DNA from: DATCIH01 sp036507955
GTDB taxonomy: Bacteria; Bacillota; Clostridia; Clostridiales; Clostridiaceae
Length of the DNA: 14,395 nucleotides
Assembly (NCBI GenBank): GCA_036507955.1
Contig: DATCIH010000176.1
Location: forward strand, 1-14,395
Direction: 5' to 3'
Below, in pieces: positions 1-7,259 of this stretch. The position numbers and the translations under genes were made by a program. Positions within the stretch are counted from its first letter, which is position 1. Every line of letters starts with the position of its first letter. The notes under the pieces were generated by a model. That model saw only the letters and a program-made list of their open reading frames with translations, had not been told where the DNA came from and made no database searches.

Positions 1-1901
1 TATATGCAAAGTCACAGAGTATGCCTTTTGATGTAGCTAATGAAATAACTGCTCAAATCGAGAAGTATGAAAGAGATTTAAAATATGCAGACGATGATGA
101 TAGAGATTTGATCAATGTCTATGATTATGTTGAAGAAAAACATCATGCAATCCTTGAAGGTTCGGAAAAGTACATGGGTATTATTGCTTCTAAATCTGCA
201 CACCCATGCGGATATTTGTTATATCAAGGGAACATTAAAGAAGATATAGGGTTGATTAAATGTAAGAGTGAGTCAACAAAAAAAGAAGTAGTCACAACTG
301 TAATTGATGGAGGAGTTGCTGATAAATATAAGTTCTTAAAGAATGACTTACTTAAAGTTGATGTTGTTCTTTTAATTGACAAGATTTATAAAAGAATTGG
401 TATTACCCCTCATACAGTAAATGAATTATTAGATATTATCAAAGAGGATAAAAAGACATGGGGTATGTATGCAAAAGGATTAACTATTGGTATTAATCAA
501 GTTGAGAAATCATCTACAACACAAAAAGCAATGAGATATAAACCTAAGAATATTTCAGAGCTTACAGCATTCATTGCAGCCATTAGGCCGGGGTTTAAGT
601 CTATGTACCATACCTTTGAAACAAGAAAACCATTTGATTATGATACTCCAAGTTTTGATAAATTAATTCAGACTGAGGAAATGCCATTCTCCTTTGTATT
701 GTATCAAGAGCAGACAATGGCAGCATTAGGATATGCAGGATTTCCAATGGATGAGAGTTATGGTATATTAAAAGCTATCAGTAAGAAAAAAGCAGAGATT
801 ATCATGCCTTTGAAAGAGAGATTCTTAGATGGATTTAGTAGTAAACTCGTACTAGAAGAGAGCATTTCAGAAGAATTAGCACTAGAAAAGAGTGAAAATA
901 TTTGGACGATCATTGCTGATTCTGTGAATTATAGCTTTAATGCTTCTCACGCTTTGAGTTATGCTATTGACTCAGCATATTGTGCATATTTAAAGTCTCA
1001 TTATCCTTATGAATTTTATGAAGTAATGCTACAATCATATTCTGACAAGGGAAATAAAGATAAGGTGGCATTATTCAAGAAGGAAATGGTTGAGGGTTTT
1101 GGAATTAAAGAAGGAGAATATAAATTCGGACTAGATAATACTAAATTTCTAGCAGATAAAGAGAATAAGACCATTTATCCAGAAATGTTATCAATTAAGT
1201 TTCTAAACAAAGAAATGGCACATACTCTGCTAAAACTATCAAAGAAGAAATATAATAACTTTTATCTATTACTACGTGATATTAAGGCAACTAAGGTTAA
1301 TTCAAGACAATTTGATATTTTAGTTAAACTAGGTTACTTTAGAGATTTCGCAGAGATTAAAAAAATACAGACATTTAATGAGTATTTTGATTTATTAGGT
1401 GGTTCTAAGCAAATATCTAAAGAAAAGGCTGTTTCTGCTAATCTACCATTAGAGTTAATTGAGAAATATTCAAGATCAACAGACAAAACCTATGTAGAAT
1501 TAGATGTTGATAATATTTTGTTAGGGTTATGGGAGTCAATCCCTGATGAATCATTAAACATTAGAGACCAAATAAGAAATGAGGTTGAATTATTAGGGTA
1601 TGTAAAGTCCATGAAAGAAAATATACCTTCAGATTATGGAGTTGTAATTGATTTAAACACTAAATATTCACCAATAGCAACTATTTACAGAATTAATGAT
1701 GGAAGTATTGAGGTTATAAAAACAGATACAAGAAAATATAAAGCAAATAAATTTGAACAGTTTGATATGATTAAAACCATTACTAAAGAGCCTAGAAATA
1801 AAAAGAAGTTTATGGGAAAGGATGAAAAAGGGAAAGGGATTTATGAAACTCTATCAGAACAAGAAGATATCTTAACCCAATGGACAATAATTACTTTTTA
1901 A
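1..1901 (+). CDS. dnaE: DNA polymerase III alpha subunit, DnaE type (5'-truncated by window edge)
   Basis: Replicative family C polymerase, here the C-terminal part. The frame is open from base 3, and the residues before the first ATG (base 21) continue the family pattern (KSQSMPFDVANEIT), so the true start lies upstream; the PHP domain and first two catalytic Asp are not in the window. Counting from the base-21 Met: LLKVD at 110-114 matches the LLKMDFLGL region, with D114 the probable third catalytic Asp. GINQVE (157-162), YQEQTMAALGYAGF (228-241) and NYSFNASHALSYA (303-315) match the GxxQxES, YQEQ and FNKSHAxxY fingers/palm motifs. Residues about 390-450 look like helix-hairpin-helix DNA binding, and a possible OB-like region follows from about 530. 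The N-terminal flank is more divergent than a host DnaE, as in phage or megaplasmid copies. No terminator follows; a promoter lies 20 bases downstream. Family call is firm; the exact subtype is not. Confidence 0.9.
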   Translation, partial: YAKSQSMPFDVANEITAQIEKYERDLKYADDDDRDLINVYDYVEEKHHAILEGSEKYMGIIASKSAHPCGYLLYQGNIKEDIGLIKCKSESTKKEVVTTVIDGGVADKYKFLKNDLLKVDVVLLIDKIYKRIGITPHTVNELLDIIKEDKKTWGMYAKGLTIGINQVEKSSTTQKAMRYKPKNISELTAFIAAIRPGFKSMYHTFETRKPFDYDTPSFDKLIQTEEMPFSFVLYQEQTMAALGYAGFPMDESYGILKAISKKKAEIIMPLKERFLDGFSSKLVLEESISEELALEKSENIWTIIADSVNYSFNASHALSYAIDSAYCAYLKSHYPYEFYEVMLQSYSDKGNKDKVALFKKEMVEGFGIKEGEYKFGLDNTKFLADKENKTIYPEMLSIKFLNKEMAHTLLKLSKKKYNNFYLLLRDIKATKVNSRQFDILVKLGYFRDFAEIKKIQTFNEYFDLLGGSKQISKEKAVSANLPLELIEKYSRSTDKTYVELDVDNILLGLWESIPDESLNIRDQIRNEVELLGYVKSMKENIPSDYGVVIDLNTKYSPIATIYRINDGSIEVIKTDTRKYKANKFEQFDMIKTITKEPRNKKKFMGKDEKGKGIYETLSEQEDILTQWTIITF

Positions 1902-1920
1902 CAAATAATAAATAATATAT

Positions 1921-1949
1921 TTGACTTAATATACCCCATATGCTATACT
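1921..1949 (+). promoter_or_regulatory. Sigma-A type promoter
   Basis: TTGACT (-35, 1921-1926) and TATACT (-10, 1944-1949) are separated by exactly 17 bases, just after the polymerase gene. Transcription would start near 1956 and run through the structured leader into the tiny genes and nrdD-nrdG-dut. There is only one mismatch in each hexamer. Confidence 0.75.
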
Positions 1950-2000
1950 TATATACATAAGGAGATGTCAACCGACAAAACAAAATTCTGAACGAAATGA

Positions 2001-2110
2001 AGGTGTATTATCATGTAAATTACATTATACCATATTATCACACCTCTGAAAGTGGCTTGTAGCAAGGGTTTCAGAAACCCAAAATAGGTTAAAATCAGGT
2101 TTTTATGGGA
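2001..2110 (+). ncRNA. Structured leader element, copy A of a two-copy hairpin family
   Basis: Non-coding leader between the promoter at 1921 and the first small gene. The core hairpin has a 7-bp stem, TCTGAAA (2045-2051) with TTTCAGA (2069-2075). It encloses the 17-nt loop GTGGCTTGTAGCAAGGG, inside which CTTG/CAAG can form a mini-stem around TAG. The same 17-nt loop, with one C-to-T change that keeps pairing as G-U, occurs on the minus strand at 7128-7144 on a stem of different sequence. Both copies are followed by a TTTTATGGG string (2101-2109 here). Competing pairings are visible: AGGTGT (2001-2006) can pair with ACACCT (2040-2045) or, shifted by one, with TATACC (2026-2031); GGGTTT/AAACCC (2066-2080) competes with the core stem. 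Family unknown to me; it could be a regulatory RNA, a mobile hairpin element or a single-strand DNA signal. Confidence 0.5.
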
Positions 2111-2144
2111 TTACAAAAATATAATATGAAAGAAGGAATACATA

Positions 2145-2288
2145 ATGAGTTTTACACCTAAGCAACGTTTTGTGGAGTTAAAATCTAAGAAAATGAATAG
2201 TGGATTAACTGAGGAAGAACTTGTTGAATTTAATGTTTTAGAAGACGCATTAATCATGGATGAAGTTATTAAATATTGTGGTAAATAA
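2145..2288 (+). CDS. Small hypothetical protein (47 aa)
   Basis: Starts at ATG with GAAGGAA 8 bases upstream and encodes MSFTPKQRFVELKSKKMNSG followed by LTEEELVEFNVLEDALIMDE and a short tail. It is hydrophilic and predicted mainly helical, with no membrane segment. The Lys-rich first half followed by a Glu-rich helix resembles small phage accessory proteins, but I do not recognise the family. It is the first gene of the transcript from the 1921 promoter, and the next gene follows after 9 bases with its own strong ribosome site. Confidence 0.6.
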   Translation: MSFTPKQRFVELKSKKMNSGLTEEELVEFNVLEDALIMDEVIKYCGK

Positions 2289-2297
2289 GGAGGCGAA

Positions 2298-2468
2298 ATG
2301 ATGGAAAATTGGATTGTTTGCAGTAAGGAAGAATATGACTACCGAGATAGAATAAATTTCAAGTACATCGTGGACGAATCAGATGACACTGTTACATATT
2401 ATAAGCAGAAAGTATTAAAAGTTTATGGTCAAGAGTGGTTTAATAAAAATCATAAGGAAGGTGAGTAA
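2298..2468 (+). CDS. Small hypothetical protein (56 aa)
   Basis: Ribosome site AAGGAGG (2288-2294) precedes an ATGATG, so the start is 2298 or 2301. The product is acidic and aromatic: WIVCSKEEYDYRDRINFKYI, then VDESDDTVTYYKQKVLKVYG and a tail with QEWFNKNHKEGE. The alternating pattern suggests a small beta fold plus helix. No recognised domain. Its 3' end supplies the Shine-Dalgarno sequence (AAGGTGAG) of the next gene, so the two are likely translated together. Confidence 0.6.
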   Translation: MMENWIVCSKEEYDYRDRINFKYIVDESDDTVTYYKQKVLKVYGQEWFNKNHKEGE

Positions 2469-2471
2469 TAG

Positions 2472-2645
2472 TTGTCTGATTTGTCCATGTGTGAGAATCT
2501 TTATGATTGTCCAAAAGCAAGTCATTGTCATAGATTCTTAGCTGATAAAAGTGAAGATCAGGTATTTATCAAGTTCTGGAATATCTGCAAAGAGTCAAAT
2601 AATTATAAATGGCAATGGGTAGTAAATGAAGAAATTAATTGTTAA
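2472..2645 (+). CDS. Small Cys-rich phage-type protein (57 aa)
   Basis: Translation most likely begins at TTG (2472), because AAGGTGAG lies 6 bases upstream inside the end of the preceding gene; the first internal ATG has no such site. The product has Cys at 7, 13, 19, 39 and 57 in the pattern MCENLYDCPKASHCHRF, with a His next to the third Cys, suggesting a small metal-binding knuckle. Similar Cys spacing recurs in the 65-aa protein at 6454. No enzymatic motif is visible. Confidence 0.6.
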   Translation: MSDLSMCENLYDCPKASHCHRFLADKSEDQVFIKFWNICKESNNYKWQWVVNEEINC

Positions 2646-2672
2646 GGAAGAGGATGTTACATAATTAAAATC

Positions 2673-2840
2673 ATGCTCGAATGTATTAAGGAATGCGAAG
2701 GTTATATTATGGGAGAGAAATATACAATGGTAAGTTGTTCAGGGAAATATGTTGAGATGGTTAATTCAAATGGATTTAGAGAAATTATGCTAGATACTTA
2801 TTTTAGTGGATATGCTAAACGGTTAAAGAACAATAAATAA
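2673..2840 (+). CDS. Small hypothetical protein (55 aa), start uncertain
   Basis: The frame encodes MLECIKECEGYIMGEKYTMV, then SCSGKYVEMVNSNGF and a basic tail. Short phage proteins with a (K)CIKDCxGxxxGxxYxV beginning and a small beta fold are common; this fits that pattern, but it is not a named family. The annotated ATG at 2673 is 19 bases from the ribosome site GGAAGAGG (2646-2653). In the same frame, ATA (2661) and ATT (2664) sit at normal spacing, so a non-canonical start adding 3-4 residues is possible. It ends 18 bases before nrdD. Confidence 0.5.
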   Translation: MLECIKECEGYIMGEKYTMVSCSGKYVEMVNSNGFREIMLDTYFSGYAKRLKNNK

Positions 2841-2858
2841 TAATATAGGAGGAAATAA

Positions 2859-5081
2859 ATGAACAAAGTTACAAAAAGGGATGGTAGAATTATCACATTT
2901 GACAAGGACAAAATCACTAATGCAATTAAATTAGCAATGATTCGTACAGAAAAAGGTATTGATGAGGCATTAGCTGTTGATATATCAGATAAAGTAAGTA
3001 AAATAGACAAAAAGGACATGAATGTTGAAGAAATTCAAGATTTAGTAGAACTTAAATTAATGGCAAGTGCAAGAAAAGATGTAGCAAAAGAATTTATTAC
3101 ATATAGAAATAAACGAAGTGAAGTAAGACAAAAAAATACAGAGTTAAATAAGAAGATTGAGAAAATTCTCCTCTGTAGTAACATTCAAAATTCTAATGCC
3201 AACGTAGATGAATATTCTTTCGGTGGAAGAAAGTTCGAAAGTGCAGGATTATTACATAAAGATTTTGCAATGAAGAATTTACTTAGAAGTGATGTTGCTG
3301 AAGCATTTAAAGACAATAGAATTTATATCCATGACTTTGATTCCTATGATATTGGAATGCATAACTGCTTGTATATTGACCTAGGAAAATTATTGACTGA
3401 TGGCTTTACAACTAGAAATGGTGATGTAAGGGGAGCGAATTCAATTGGAAGTGCAATGCAATTAGTAGCAGTTATTTTTCAGTGTCAATCGCAGATCCAG
3501 TTCGGAGGTGTCGGTAGCATTCATTTAGATATTGATCTTGCTCCTTTTGTTGCCAAATCATTTAAAAAGTTATTCTGCAAAGGATTATTCTATTTTGATG
3601 GAATTAAAGACCCAAAAGAATTTATTAATGAAAGCGAATTAGAAGTTAGATTAGATAATGTAAGCTATCTACAATATAAATTTCCAAAGGCAACAAATTA
3701 CGCTTTGTTAGAATTAGATAAGGATGGACTACAATCTGCTCAAGCAATGTTTCATAATCTAAACACTCTAGAATCACGTCCCGGCTCACAGTTACCGTTT
3801 ACCTCAGTAAACTATGGTAGAGACATTACAACGGAAGGAAGGATGGTTTCTGAGTGGCTGTTAAAGGCCAGTCTTGATGGAATTGGTAAACACCATACTA
3901 CAAGTATCTTCCCAATTAGTATTTTCCAATATAAAAAAGGAACAAATGATATTGCAGGAACTCCAAACTATGATTTAAAGAAGTTAGCAATTAAATCAAT
4001 GTGTAAGAGGATTTATCCTAACTGGGTGAATGGAGATTTTAGTAGTAACATTGAGGATGAGAATGATCCAAATACATTTATGTCTACTATGGGCTGCCGG
4101 ACTTCTATAGGTGATGATGTTCATGGATTAGGGTTCTCTAAGATTGGAAGAGGTAATATTTCACCAGTTACAATTGATTTGCCAAAGTTAGGAATTAAAC
4201 ATGGTATTTGTTTAGGTAATGAGTTAGATTTGAATGGATTCTGGAAAGAATTAGATGAAGTATTAGAAATAACTGTTGAAGCATTAGTTGATAGGTTTTA
4301 TCATATTTGCAATCAATCAGTTAAATCAGCACCATTTATGTACAAGAATGGAACAGTAGCAGATGCAGAAAGTGCTTTGAAAAATGGTGTATATGAAGCA
4401 ATGAAACATGGGACTAATGCAATTGGATATATTGGGGTTGCAGAAATGTGTCAAGCATTGTTTGGAAAGAATCATGCTGAATCAGAAGAGATTAAAGCGT
4501 TTGCATTAGAAGTAATTGTACATATGTGGGAATTTGCAAAACAATCTAATGTTAAACATAATTTAAACTTTAGTCTTTATGCAACTCCAGCAGAAAACTT
4601 ATGTAAAACAATGATGTCGGGACTTAAAAAAGAGTTTGGAGTCATTCCTAATGTCACAGAAAAAGATTATCTTACTAATTCACATCATGTTCCAGTATGG
4701 CAAGAGATTTCAATCTTTGATAAGTTAAAAGTAGAAGCTCCATTTTGTAAGTATCCTACTGGTGGTTGCATTACATATGTTGAATTAGACAGTTCAATTA
4801 TTCATAACGAAGAAGCAGTAGAAAAGATTATTGATTTTGCAATGGCATTAGATATTCCTTACATGGCATTTAACTTTCCTATTGATTCTTGCTTAAATTG
4901 TGGTTATCAAAGTGAATTTAATAATGCTTGCCCTATTTGCATGAGTGAGAATATCCAACAACTACGAAGGGTTACAGGATATTTAAGCACAGACTTTAGA
5001 AACTTTAATGAAGGGAAGAAGCAAGAAATAAATGATAGGGTAAAGCATTCATTATTTACAGACTTTACAAAGGGTGAATAA
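2859..5081 (+). CDS. nrdD: Anaerobic (class III) ribonucleoside-triphosphate reductase, large subunit
   Basis: Reduces ribonucleoside triphosphates to dNTPs by glycyl-radical chemistry, with formate as the usual reductant in this class. The 740-residue length is typical. An N-terminal ATP-cone (about 1-90, beginning VTKRDGRIITFDKDKI) would give allosteric control by ATP/dATP. Catalytic-core signatures are IYIHDFDSYDIGMHNCLYID near 154-173, MGCRTS with the probable thiyl-radical C413, and SLYATPAENL near 572-581. The C-terminal zinc site is C678-x2-C681 and C691-x2-C694. The radical glycine is G707 in RRVTGYLS. All key elements are present, so the enzyme should be active once activated by the next gene. 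It has an AGGAGG site 7 bases before ATG, and its stop directly abuts the nrdG start. No NrdR-type palindrome was seen upstream, which suggests control by the element's own promoter. Confidence 0.96.
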   Translation: MNKVTKRDGRIITFDKDKITNAIKLAMIRTEKGIDEALAVDISDKVSKIDKKDMNVEEIQDLVELKLMASARKDVAKEFITYRNKRSEVRQKNTELNKKIEKILLCSNIQNSNANVDEYSFGGRKFESAGLLHKDFAMKNLLRSDVAEAFKDNRIYIHDFDSYDIGMHNCLYIDLGKLLTDGFTTRNGDVRGANSIGSAMQLVAVIFQCQSQIQFGGVGSIHLDIDLAPFVAKSFKKLFCKGLFYFDGIKDPKEFINESELEVRLDNVSYLQYKFPKATNYALLELDKDGLQSAQAMFHNLNTLESRPGSQLPFTSVNYGRDITTEGRMVSEWLLKASLDGIGKHHTTSIFPISIFQYKKGTNDIAGTPNYDLKKLAIKSMCKRIYPNWVNGDFSSNIEDENDPNTFMSTMGCRTSIGDDVHGLGFSKIGRGNISPVTIDLPKLGIKHGICLGNELDLNGFWKELDEVLEITVEALVDRFYHICNQSVKSAPFMYKNGTVADAESALKNGVYEAMKHGTNAIGYIGVAEMCQALFGKNHAESEEIKAFALEVIVHMWEFAKQSNVKHNLNFSLYATPAENLCKTMMSGLKKEFGVIPNVTEKDYLTNSHHVPVWQEISIFDKLKVEAPFCKYPTGGCITYVELDSSIIHNEEAVEKIIDFAMALDIPYMAFNFPIDSCLNCGYQSEFNNACPICMSENIQQLRRVTGYLSTDFRNFNEGKKQEINDRVKHSLFTDFTKGE

Positions 5082-5588
5082 ATGTATATAAGTGGACTTG
5101 TAAATGAAAGTTTAGTGGATGGAATAGGAATCAGGACAACCATTTTTATTAGTGGTTGTCGCCACTTCTGTAAAGGATGTCAGAATCCAGAAACACATAA
5201 TTTTAAGAGAGGAGTTGAATTTGACGAAGAATTACAATGGAAAGTAATTGATGATATAAAAAATAATCCCCTTATTCAAGGAATTACATTGAGTGGTGGA
5301 GATCCAATGTTCTCTGCAAAAGAATTAGTTGAGTTTATTGAATTTGCTAAGAGTGAACTAAATAATATAAATATATGGTGTTACACTGGATTTACATATG
5401 AAATGATTAGAAATAGTAATGATCCAGATACAATTGACTTACTTAAATTATGTGATGTTTTGGTTGATGGAAAGTTTGTATTGGAACAAAAGGATATTAC
5501 ATTATCATTTAGAGGAAGTTCTAATCAGAGGATTATTGATGTTAAGAAAAGTTTAAGACAAGGTACTGTAATTAAGTTAATGGAATAA
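5082..5588 (+). CDS. nrdG: Anaerobic ribonucleotide reductase activating protein (radical SAM)
   Basis: Radical-SAM activase that installs the glycyl radical on NrdD by reductive cleavage of S-adenosylmethionine at a 4Fe-4S cluster. The cluster motif C26-x3-C30-x2-C33 (SGCRHFCKGC) is intact, and TLSGGDPMF at 69-77 is the SAM-contacting GGDP motif. The length of 168 residues is normal. Its ATG follows the nrdD stop codon with no gap and its ribosome site lies inside the nrdD end, so the pair is probably translationally coupled. That is the expected arrangement for a functional class III system. Confidence 0.95.
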   Translation: MYISGLVNESLVDGIGIRTTIFISGCRHFCKGCQNPETHNFKRGVEFDEELQWKVIDDIKNNPLIQGITLSGGDPMFSAKELVEFIEFAKSELNNINIWCYTGFTYEMIRNSNDPDTIDLLKLCDVLVDGKFVLEQKDITLSFRGSSNQRIIDVKKSLRQGTVIKLME

Positions 5589-5612
5589 ATATAATATAAA
5601 GGAGATTAATAA

Positions 5613-6083
5613 ATGAATATTAATTGTACAGTAGATGGAGAAGATGTAGTATTACCAAAATATGAATCTGAATGTGCTTCTGGTATGGATTTAAGAGCAT
5701 GGAAATTTTCATGGCCTGAAAATCTGAAAGAAACTTATGAATTTCCAATTGTATTAAACTCATTAGGTAGGATCTTAATTAAAACAGGATTACATATAGA
5801 ATTACCACTAGATATGGAAGCACAAATTAGACCTAGAAGTGGATTGGCATTAAAGCATGGGATATCAATTGTTAATTCACCCGGAACGATTGATGAAGAC
5901 TACAGAGGTGACTTAGGTGTAGTTCTTATTAATATGAGTAATGAACCTTTCCTTATCAAAAAAGGAGATAGGATTGCACAAATGGTATTTAAAAAGGTTG
6001 AGAAGTTTGATTTGCAAATTACAGATAAATTAGTTGCCACATTACGAGGTGAGGGTGGATTTATGAGTACTGGGAAGGTTTGA
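5613..6083 (+). CDS. dut: dUTP diphosphatase (trimeric dUTPase)
   Basis: Hydrolyses dUTP to dUMP and pyrophosphate, keeping uracil out of DNA and feeding thymidylate synthesis. All five motifs of the homotrimeric family are found in order: I, ASGMDLRA (22-29); II, PRSGLA (74-79); III, NSPGTIDEDYRGD (88-100), with the probable general base D94 and uracil-stacking Y97; IV, GDRIAQMVF (118-126); V, RGEGGFMSTG (145-154). Motif V normally reads RGxGGFGSTG, so Met151 replaces a usual Gly next to the base-capping Phe. Residues 31-52 form an insertion between motifs I and II. AAGGAG lies 8 bases before ATG, 24 bases after nrdG. Confidence 0.95.
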   Translation: MNINCTVDGEDVVLPKYESECASGMDLRAWKFSWPENLKETYEFPIVLNSLGRILIKTGLHIELPLDMEAQIRPRSGLALKHGISIVNSPGTIDEDYRGDLGVVLINMSNEPFLIKKGDRIAQMVFKKVEKFDLQITDKLVATLRGEGGFMSTGKV

Positions 6084-6124
6084 TGCTTTCCCTTCAAACT
6101 AAAATTAAGAAAGGATGTTGAACC

Positions 6125-6454
6125 ATGAAAAGTGGTCAAGATATGTTCAATGAAATGTTAAAAGATGCTAGTAGTCATACCAAAAGTACAGGGAATTTAA
6201 TTGGAAAATCTATGAAAAGTATTTCAAGAGTTGATAAATTAGAAACTCAGGAAGTATACAAACCAATAAAAGTAAAATATAAGAATTGGGAAGGGGAAGT
6301 TGGAGTTAGAACAATTATTCCTCTAAAAGTATTGTATGGTCATACAGATTTTCATAAAACAGATCAATGGTTAATGGATGTATGGGATATTGATAAAGAT
6401 GCTCCAAGGACTTATGCAATACTAGATATTATTGAATTTATAAAGGAGGACTAA
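6125..6454 (+). CDS. Conserved phage protein with NWxGE / QWL motif
   Basis: A 109-residue protein. After a polar N-terminal region (1-45) comes a compact domain with KYKNWEGEVGVRTIIP (51-66), then YGHTDFHKTDQWLMDVWDID (71-90), then RTYAILDIIEF (95-105). I recognise the pattern (YxNWxGE...R.I.P...GxTxxHxxxQWLLxxxDxxKxxxRxxAxxDI) as a widespread uncharacterised phage protein with WYL-like features; no activity is known to me. The AAAGGATG site is 7 bases before ATG. Its stop codon overlaps the next start by one base. Confidence 0.75.
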   Translation: MKSGQDMFNEMLKDASSHTKSTGNLIGKSMKSISRVDKLETQEVYKPIKVKYKNWEGEVGVRTIIPLKVLYGHTDFHKTDQWLMDVWDIDKDAPRTYAILDIIEFIKED

Positions 6455-6651
6455 TGATGGAAGATAAATATAATTTAGCACTTCATTATCTAACTATTAA
6501 TAATTCAAAGTATGGAGTTTATTGCGATCAATATCAAAGGTGTCCACAAGGTTTTAGTAAATTTATCAAGTATAACGAATGTCATAGAGTAATAAGTTGT
6601 GCAGAATGTTGGAATGAGTCTATTGATAAAGAATTGACTAAAACCCCATGA
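6454..6651 (+). CDS. Small Cys-rich protein, possible zinc knuckle (65 aa)
   Basis: The start overlaps the preceding stop (TAATGATG), so initiation is at 6454 or 6457, driven by AAGGAGG at 6443-6449. Cys residues at 24, 30, 43, 49 and 52 (YCDQYQRC, ECHRVISCAEC) plus His44 suggest a single metal-binding module. The spacing resembles the 57-aa protein at 2472. Function unknown. It is followed by a 173-base gap containing a long hairpin, so it may end a transcription or processing unit. Confidence 0.65.
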   Translation: MMEDKYNLALHYLTINNSKYGVYCDQYQRCPQGFSKFIKYNECHRVISCAECWNESIDKELTKTP

Positions 6652-6680
6652 AACTGATATTTGCTTCTAATATTTAGACA

Positions 6681-6717
6681 GAGATAAAGGCAGGGTGTTC
6701 AATACTGCCTTTATCTC
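6681..6717. other. Stable 13-bp stem-loop without a U-tract
   Basis: GAGATAAAGGCAG (6681-6693) pairs perfectly with CTGCCTTTATCTC (6705-6717) around an 11-nt loop. No T-run follows on either strand, so it is not a standard intrinsic terminator. It may stabilise or mark processing of the upstream mRNA 3' end, or be a protein-binding inverted repeat. A smaller CTTGA/TCAAG hairpin lies at 6754-6769. The remainder of 6652-6824 shows nothing else clear. Confidence 0.6.
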
Positions 6718-6824
6718 CTCCAAAACAGGATCCATTCTATTTCAGATGTCTTACTTGATAGCCTTCAAGCAAAGTTAGTATATCACCTTTTATAATTTAT
6801 ATACATTAGGAAGGAGGGAAAGAT

Positions 6825-7001
6825 ATGTATACTGAAGAACAATATAAAACTTATGAAAAATACTTAATTCAATTAGGTAAGGAAAGTTTTCTTGATAATA
6901 GTGTTTATCATAAATTCGACCAATGGTTGCAAGAAAGTAATATTCCTATTGCTATTCAAAATGCAATGGATGAAAGATTTGAAAAAGAATTTAATGACTA
7001 A
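6825..7001 (+). CDS. Small hypothetical protein (58 aa)
   Basis: ATG at 6825 with a near-consensus AAGGAGG 7 bases upstream. The product begins MYTEEQYKTYEKYLIQLGKE, continues FLDNSVYHKFDQWLQESNIP and ends in a charged helix. It is predicted all-helical, soluble and without Cys. No family recognised. It is followed by the 258-base non-coding interval holding the minus-strand copy of the structured element. Confidence 0.65.
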   Translation: MYTEEQYKTYEKYLIQLGKESFLDNSVYHKFDQWLQESNIPIAIQNAMDERFEKEFND

Positions 7002-7047
7002 TCTAAATAAACAACCTTATATCAATAGTTAGGTATTTATCCAACAA

Positions 7048-7156
7048 CCCCATAAAACCAAAATTTCTTTAAGGTAGCAATATTTAAGAATCCAAAATAG
7101 TAAAAATTAAAACTACAACCTCTAGAACCCTTACTACAAGCCACTTCTAGAGGTTG
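7048..7156 (-). ncRNA. Structured element, copy B, opposite strand to the operon
   Basis: Read on the minus strand, CAACCTCTAGAA (7156-7145) pairs over 12 bp with TTCTAGAGGTTG (7127-7116), enclosing the 17-nt loop GTGGCTTGTAGTAAGGG. That loop matches copy A at 2052-2068 in 16 of 17 positions. The stem differs in sequence from copy A but keeps pairing, and the loop C-to-T change keeps CTTG/TAAG paired through G-U. Downstream on the minus strand a TTTTATGGGG string (7057-7048) parallels the one after copy A. A 66-codon minus-strand frame spans the element, but copy A puts a stop in the corresponding loop frame, so coding is not the conserved property. No convincing minus-strand promoter was seen. 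The boundary at 7048 is a guess from the shared string. Confidence 0.5.
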
Positions 7157-7259
7157 GTTATCATATTTATCAAAAACACTAGTAAAAATGGCTGTTTTAC
7201 CATATAATGCTGTATTCCCATAAAAGCAGAATTTCATAGGGGTAGAAAGGAGTTAAACA

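Noticed and set aside
1965..1991. Eight-codon leader peptide (ATG at 1965) after AAGGAG
   Set aside because: The ribosome site abuts the ATG with no spacing, so translation is unlikely.
2798..3019. Hydrophobic minus-strand frame antisense to the nrdD start
   Set aside because: It overlaps the nrdD ATP-cone coding region and the nrdD ribosome site, and has no signals of its own.
6755..6796. Possible promoter with TATAAT at 6791
   Set aside because: No acceptable -35 lies at 16-18 bases; TTGATA at 6755 is about 30 bases away.
7037..7237. A 66-codon minus-strand reading frame across element copy B
   Set aside because: There is no ribosome site before its ATG, and the matching part of copy A contains a stop or a different frame. 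The structure, not the peptide, is what is shared.
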